The notes beneath the pieces were generated by a model. The model was given only the letters and a program-made list of their open reading frames with translations. It did not search any database and was not told the origin of the DNA. Positions 58,170 through 64,000 of a DNA stretch of 64,000 nt are shown piece after piece. Source of the stretch: Liolophura sinensis (taxonomy: Eukaryota > Mollusca > Polyplacophora > Chitonida > Chitonidae); NCBI RefSeq assembly GCF_032854445.1, contig NC_088301.1, forward strand, positions 16,490,281 to 16,554,280, given 5' to 3'. Each line of letters begins with the position of its first letter. Position 1 is the stretch's first letter. Made by a program: the position numbers and the translations under genes.

Positions 58170-61100
58170 TATGCAATCCGTCCACTGCTGTAATTTTAAC
58201 TATCATTGTTATCCTGTCCACTGCTGTAGTCCTGACCACCATTGTTGTCTTGTCCACTAACGTAATCCTGATCATCATTGATATCCTGCCAACTAATGTA
58301 ATCCTGATCACCATTGTTATCCTGTCCACTACTGTAGTCCTGACCCTCATTGTTATTCTCTCCACTACTGTAATCTTGCCATCATTGTTATTCTCTCCAC
58401 TACTGTAATCTTGCCATCATTGTTATCCTGTCCACTACTGTAGTCCTGCCATCATTGTTATCCTCTCCACTAACATAACCCTTATCATCATTGTTATCCT
58501 GTCCACTACTGTAATCCTGACCATCTTTTTTTTTCTGCTCACTACCGTAATTCTCACCATCATTGTTATCCTGTCCACTACTGTAATTCCAACCATCATT
58601 GTTATCCTGTCCACTACTGTAATCCTGATCATCATTTTTACCCTGTCCACTGCTGTAATTCTGACCATCATTGTTATCCTGTCCACTTCTGTAGTCCTGA
58701 CCATCATTGTTACTTTCTCCACTACTGTAATCTTGCCATCATTGTTATCCTATCCACATCTGTAATCTTCACCATCATTGTTATCTTGTCCACTACTGTA
58801 ATCCTGATTTTCATTGTTATTCTGTCCACTACTGTTATCCTGACTGTCATTGTTATTCTGTCCACTGCTGTAGCCCTGCTATCATTGTTATCCTGCCCAC
58901 TAACGTAACCCTGACCATCATTATTGTCCTGACCACTACTGTAATCCTGACCATCATTGTTATCCTGTCCACTGCTGTAATCCTGACAATCACTGTCATC
59001 CTGCCCACTAATGTAATCCCGACCATCATTGATATCCTGTCCACTGCTGTAATCTTGACCATCAGTGTTATCTTGTCCACTGCTGTAATCCTGACCATCA
59101 TTGTTATTCTGTCAGCTACTGAAATCCTGATCATCAGTGATATCCTGCCCATTACTGTAATCCTGACCATCATTTTTACCCTGTCCACTGCTGTAATCCT
59201 GACCATCATTGTTATCTTGTCCACTGCTGTAATCCTGACCATCATTGTTATCCTGTCAGCTACTGTAATCCTGATCATCAGTGATATCCTGTACACTACT
59301 GTAATCCTGATCATCATTGTTATCCTGTCCACTACTGTAATTCTAATCATCATTGTTATCCTGCCCATTACTGTAATCCTGACCATCATTTTTACCCTGT
59401 CCACTGCTGTAATCCTGACCATCATTGTTATCCTGTCCACTTCTGTAGTCCTGACCATCAGTGTTATCCTGCCCACTACCGTATTCCCGACCATAATTGT
59501 TATCCTGTCCACAAATGTAATCCTGACAATCATTGTTAATCTGTCCACAGCCGTAATCCTAATCATCAATGTTATCCTGCCCACTACCGTAACCCTGACC
59601 ATCATTGTTTTCCTGTACATCACAGTAATCTTGATCAACATTGTTAATCTTTCCACTAATGTAATCCTGTCATCATTGTTATTCTGTCCACTGCTGTAAT
59701 CCTGATAATCATTGTTATCCTGTCCACTACTGTAATCCTGACTATCATTGTTATTCTGTCACTAACGTAACCGTGACCATCATTGTCTTTCTGTCCACCA
59801 TAGTAATCTTGATCGATATTGTTATCCTGTCCACTACTGTAATCCTGATCATCATTGTTATCCTGTCCACTACTGTTATCCTGACCGTCATTGTTATCCT
59901 GTCCACTTCTGTAGTCCTGACCCTCATTGTTATTTTCTCCACTACTGTAATCTTGCCATCATTGCTATTCTATCCACAACTGTAATCTTGACCATCATTG
60001 TTATCCTGTCTACTAATGTGGTCCGGATCATCATTGTTATCCTGTCTACTACTGTAATCCTGATCATCATTGTTATTCTGTCCACCAGCGTAATCCTAAT
60101 TATCATTGTTATCCTGCCCACTACTTTAATCCTACCATCATTGTTATCTTGTCCACTACTGTAATCTTGTCATCATTGTTATTCTGTCCACTACTGTAAT
60201 CCCGACCATCATTGTTATTCTGTCCACTACTGTAATCCTGACCATCATTGTTATTCTGTCCACTACTGTAATCCTGTCATCATTGTTTTTCTGTCTATTA
60301 CAGTAATCCTGACCATCATTGTTATTCTGTCTACTACTGTAGTCCTGACCATCATTGTTATTCTGTCCACTACTGTAATCCTGACCATCATTGTTATTCT
60401 GTCCACTACTGTAATCCTGACCATTATTGTTATTCTGTGCACCACCGTAATCCTGACCATCATTGTTATTCTGTCCACTGCTGTAATTCTGACCATCATT
60501 GTTATTCTGTCCACCACTGTAATCCTGACCATCATTGTAATTCTGTCCACTACTGTAATCCCGGCCATCATTGTTATCCTACCTACTAATGCATTCCTGA
60601 CCGTCATTGTTATTCTGTCGACTACTGTAATCACGATCATCATTCTTATTCTGTCCACTCCTGTAGTCCTGCCATTATTGTTATTTTGGCCACTAATGTA
60701 ATCGTGATCATCATTGTTATTCTGTCCACTACTGTTATCCTGACCGTCATTGTTATCCTGTCCACTTCTGTAGTCCTGTCCCTCATTGTGATTTTCTCCA
60801 CTACTGTAATCTTGCCATCATTGCTATTCTATCCACAACTGTAATCTTGACCATCATTGTTATCCTGTCTACTAATGTGGTCCAGATCATCATTGTTATT
60901 CTGTCCACCAGCGTAATCCTAATTATCATTGTTATCCTGCCCACTACTGTAATCCTACCACCATTGTTATCTTGTCCACTACTGTAATCTTGTCATCATT
61001 GTTATTCTGTCCACTACTGTAACCCTGATCATCATTGTTATTCCGTCTACTAATGTAATCCTGACCATCATCGTTATCCTTTCCACTACTGTAATCCTGA

Positions 61101-62118
61101 CCATCATTGTTGTCCTGACCACTACTGTAATCCTTATTATCATTGTAAATCTGCCCACTGCTGTAACCCTGACCATCATTGTTATCATGTCCACTAATGT
61201 AATCCTATTCATTATTGTTATGTTGTCCACTAATGTAATCCTGTCATCATTGTTATTCTGTCTACTACTGTAATCCTGACCGTCATTGTTATTCTGTCCA
61301 CTACTGTAGTCCTGACCATCATTGTTATTCTATCGACTGCTGTAATCCTGACCATTATTGTTATTCTGCCCACTGCTGTAATCCTGACCATCATTGGTAT
61401 TCTGTCCACTACTGTAATCCTGACCATTATTGTTATTCTGTGCACCACTGTAATCCTGACCATCATTGTTATTCTGTCCACTACTGTAATCCTGTCATCA
61501 TTGTTATTCTGTCTATTACAGTAATCCTGACCATTATTGTTATTCTGTCTACTACTGTAGTCCTGACCACCATTGTTATCCTGTCCACTACTGTAATCCT
61601 GACCATCATTGTTATCCTGTCCACTACTGTAATCCTACCATCATTGTTATCTTGTCCACTACTGTAATCTTGTCATCATTGTTATCTTGTCCACTACTGT
61701 AATCCTGACCATCATTGTTATTCTGTCCACTACTGTAATCCTGTCATCATTGTTATTCTGTCTATTACAGTAATCCTACCATCATTGTTATTCTGTCCAC
61801 TACTGTAATCCTGATCATCATTGTTATTCTGTCCACTGATGTAATCCTGACCATCATTGTTACCCTGTCCACTACTGTAATCCTGACCATTATTGTTATT
61901 CTGTGCACCACTGTAATCCTGACCATCATGGTTATTCTGTACACTACTGTAATCCTGACAATCATTGTTATTCTGTCCACTACACTAATCCTGACCATTA
62001 TTGTTATTCTGTCCACTACTGTAATCCTGATCATCATTGTTATTCTGTCCACTGATGTAATCCTTACCATCATTGTTATTCTGTTCACTACTGTAATCTT
62101 GACCATCATTGTTATTAT
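58170..62118 (+). repeat. 35/36-bp satellite array, about 109 monomers
   Basis: The monomer approximates TGTCCACTACTGTAATCC followed by TGACCATCATTGTTATTC. Shorter 35-base monomers (CTTGCCATCATT or CCTGTCATCATT forms) are interspersed and shift the frame. A local duplication carries the unusual words TTGCTATTCTATCCACAACT at 59962 and 60831, about 869 bases apart. The frames on both strands are valine/isoleucine/threonine-rich 12-residue repeats and are artefacts of the period. Confidence 0.97.
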
Positions 62119-62163
62119 ATTTATTTCTGGGTACATTTTTCCACATGTTTGCTTGTATGAGTA

Positions 62164-62193
62164 TATTTATTTATTTGATTGGTGTTTTTTACG
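62164..62193 (-). repeat. SINE family M tail fragment, inverted
   Basis: TTTATTTATTTGATTGGTGT then TTTTTACG is the reverse of the CGTAAAAAACACCAATC-type end with its AAAT tail. The rest of the SINE is missing and the sequence turns directly into a GT repeat. Confidence 0.75.
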
Positions 62194-62225
62194 TGTGTGT
62201 GTGTGTATATGTGTGTATGTATGTA

Positions 62226-62321
<96 letters not shown>

Positions 62322-62395
62322 TGTGTGTGTGTGTGTGTGGATGTATGTATGTATGTATGTATACATGTATGTTTGTATGTATGCATGTATGTTCA
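62190..62395 (+). repeat. (GT)n / (GTAT)n microsatellite
   Basis: GT dinucleotides run from about 62192 to 62338, with GTAT units at 62213-62230 and 62340-62392. Long Cys-Val or His-Thr frames on either strand are by-products. Confidence 0.98.
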
Positions 62396-64000
62396 TATCG
62401 CCAGTGAAGTATTAATGAGGACGTAGATTATTCATTCTCACTTATCTTTATTTTTACTTTCAGATACTTTCAAGTCTTGTATGTCGTTTATTTCAGCCAT
62501 GTGTAAACCCGTGACTAACAAAGGTACGGTACTTGTCCTGATTCATTGATTGCTTATGTAAATATTGTCTAGTGTCAGCGACTGCAATTCGATAACAAGA
62601 GTTGAGTACGATCTTTAAAACTGTAGCAGACACATGAGAATAAAACACTGTAGTGGTCACGCTAATAATATTCTGTTGTATTTTCTGCTCACAGTGGAGT
62701 GACGGGATTTTGAAGGTGGCTTATTTTATTGGATACCCCCCCCCCCCCCAAACTTTGTGACCCTGCTGGAGAGTTTCGTTTTTGTTGCCGCTTGAAGAGC
62801 AGACAAAAAGGCTGGGCTATGATTACATGGCAACCAGTTAAACCTCCCTTGATAGGCTTATGAACATCCCTTTGAAACTTACCAGATCATAAATGAGGCC
62901 AGTGATCCCCAAAACCCGAAAATCGTTTTCTCGTGAAAATTGGCGTAATTCAGACCAGGACGTTCAACATCGCCGACTAACTTCAATTAATACATCTGGG
63001 TAGCTGTAACTATATCATTTTAACGCGAAGTAATGGCGGGTGAGAAATAGGTGGCGCATTAAAGCTCGAGTCGCCCTGCTATTACGCTCTCTACTCGCAA
63101 AAGAAGGTGTTTCCAGGAAGGCTCTGCCCTCCTATCTTATCGCTCCCTCGACGATCATTGCTTCTTGCTGAGCTCAGTCGCTCGAGACAGCCCTCCATTT
63201 TAACCTCGGTAAAAGCTAAACGGAACCGCGGTGGACTAATTTAGAGACGTATTGGCGTTTGGCTTTTACACTCCACTAGAGGCTGAGCAGCAATTAACAT
63301 AGCCAGGGCTTGCAAGGTTTTAATACAGTACGGTAATTCCGGACCTCATGCAGCGACCAAAATAGCGAGGCGTAGTAAATTTGTTGTCTGTACCCCGGAA
63401 GTAGTTATGTGTGATTTACCACGAAAGGAAAACTCTGCTTAAGAAACATAAAAGACGCCCGTTTGGTTATTTCCGCTTTTCAATTTATTGACGAATTAGA
63501 AGTGAAAAACGGCGCTGTAAATTCTAGACTGGATAATAATAAAGCACAGTTAGCATGTATAGGGACCTTATTTGTGCAGAAAAACTGTGCGCAGTGTACT
63601 TGAAATAAATGTGCTGAAATGATTTTTAAAAAGCCATCTAATAAGCTACATGTGCTTTTCGCGATGATGACAAACATTTGCCATTTTTCTAACAATAAAA
63701 TACGACGATACATATTAAAAATTGTATGACCATGTTCATTCTTACCGCCTACAATACAATGCTCCCTTTCACTTGAATACATTTTATGAGGTTGGTTATT
63801 CATAACAACGCTTCGTCAATATTTTGCACAGTGCATTAATGCACCTGTTTACGTGAAACTAGATATGTAATGCCTCGATTACTATTCCTTTTTGATAACA
63901 GTCTCGGCAAAAATGATGACACCAACAGCATTTACACATGACCTATACGTTAATTACGTTCCCGCAGAATTAATGCTTCTCTCCATCTATGTTATTAATG
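62396..64000. other. Unassigned right end of window
   Basis: A run of 14 C residues is at 62736-62749. A somewhat GC-richer part (about 63020-63400) has more CG dinucleotides than its surroundings and could be part of a regulatory region, but no gene start is visible. The 107-codon minus-strand frame at 63480-63803 has no recognised motif. Confidence 0.4.

Noticed and set aside
58853-59699. Long frames (267 codons minus, 214 codons plus) with 12-residue repeats
   Set aside because: They follow automatically from a 36-bp tandem repeat lacking stop codons. They occur on both strands at once and are broken by 35-base monomers.
62109-62426. Cys-Val and His-Thr repeat frames
   Set aside because: Translation of a (GT)n microsatellite, not a protein.

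Overview
The window looks like a gene-poor, repeat-rich stretch of an animal nuclear genome, most likely a marine mollusc (bivalve or gastropod). The reasons are AT-rich sequence without dense ORFs, many tRNA-headed SINEs whose tails end in (AAAT)n, short words such as TACATGTA typical of mollusc genomes, and abundant mini- and microsatellites. The taxon is inferred from repeat style and was not tested. I found no confident protein-coding gene, no intact tRNA or rRNA gene, and no CRISPR, phage or bacterial feature. A few ORFs or exon-like stretches are listed at low confidence: an SLC16/MFS-like broken fragment near 46.5-46.9 kb, exon-like stretches at 23.49 and 37.17 kb, and an unassigned 184-codon ORF at 6.74 kb.

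Layout. 0-8.8 kb: mostly unassigned sequence with the 3' end of a dispersed repeat (family U), one SINE-like repeat, a 20-bp minisatellite, a strong hairpin and SINE fragments. 8.87-22.57 kb: the same series of sequence blocks recurs in the same order about five times. This is a diverged tandem array of a roughly 3-kb unit, later interrupted by SINEs (two with clear target-site duplications), by family U, and by a perfect 3 x 41 bp repeat. 22.6-36.1 kb: unassigned DNA with SINE pieces, a family (D) whose copies can lie inverted to each other, 33-bp and 24-bp minisatellites, a 598-bp terminal-inverted-repeat element with TA at both ends, and a full SINE with target-site duplication. 36.1-44.4 kb: nearly featureless. 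44.4-52.5 kb: family U copies, two neighbouring arrays that both have a 77-bp period but different sequences, the SLC16-like fragment and several SINEs.

52.5-62.1 kb is the most striking part: two satellite-like arrays lie head to tail. The first is about 138 copies of a 41-bp monomer with higher-order organisation; a 1,230-bp block of 30 monomers is tandemly repeated, rare variants included. The second is about 109 copies of a 35/36-bp monomer that, because 36 is divisible by 3, gives long open frames on both strands; I judge these to be non-coding. A (GT)n tract beside a SINE tail follows, and the last 1.6 kb is unassigned.

The window is therefore best read as a record of transposition and unequal exchange, not as a set of cooperating genes. 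Boundaries of old repeats are estimates made by eye.
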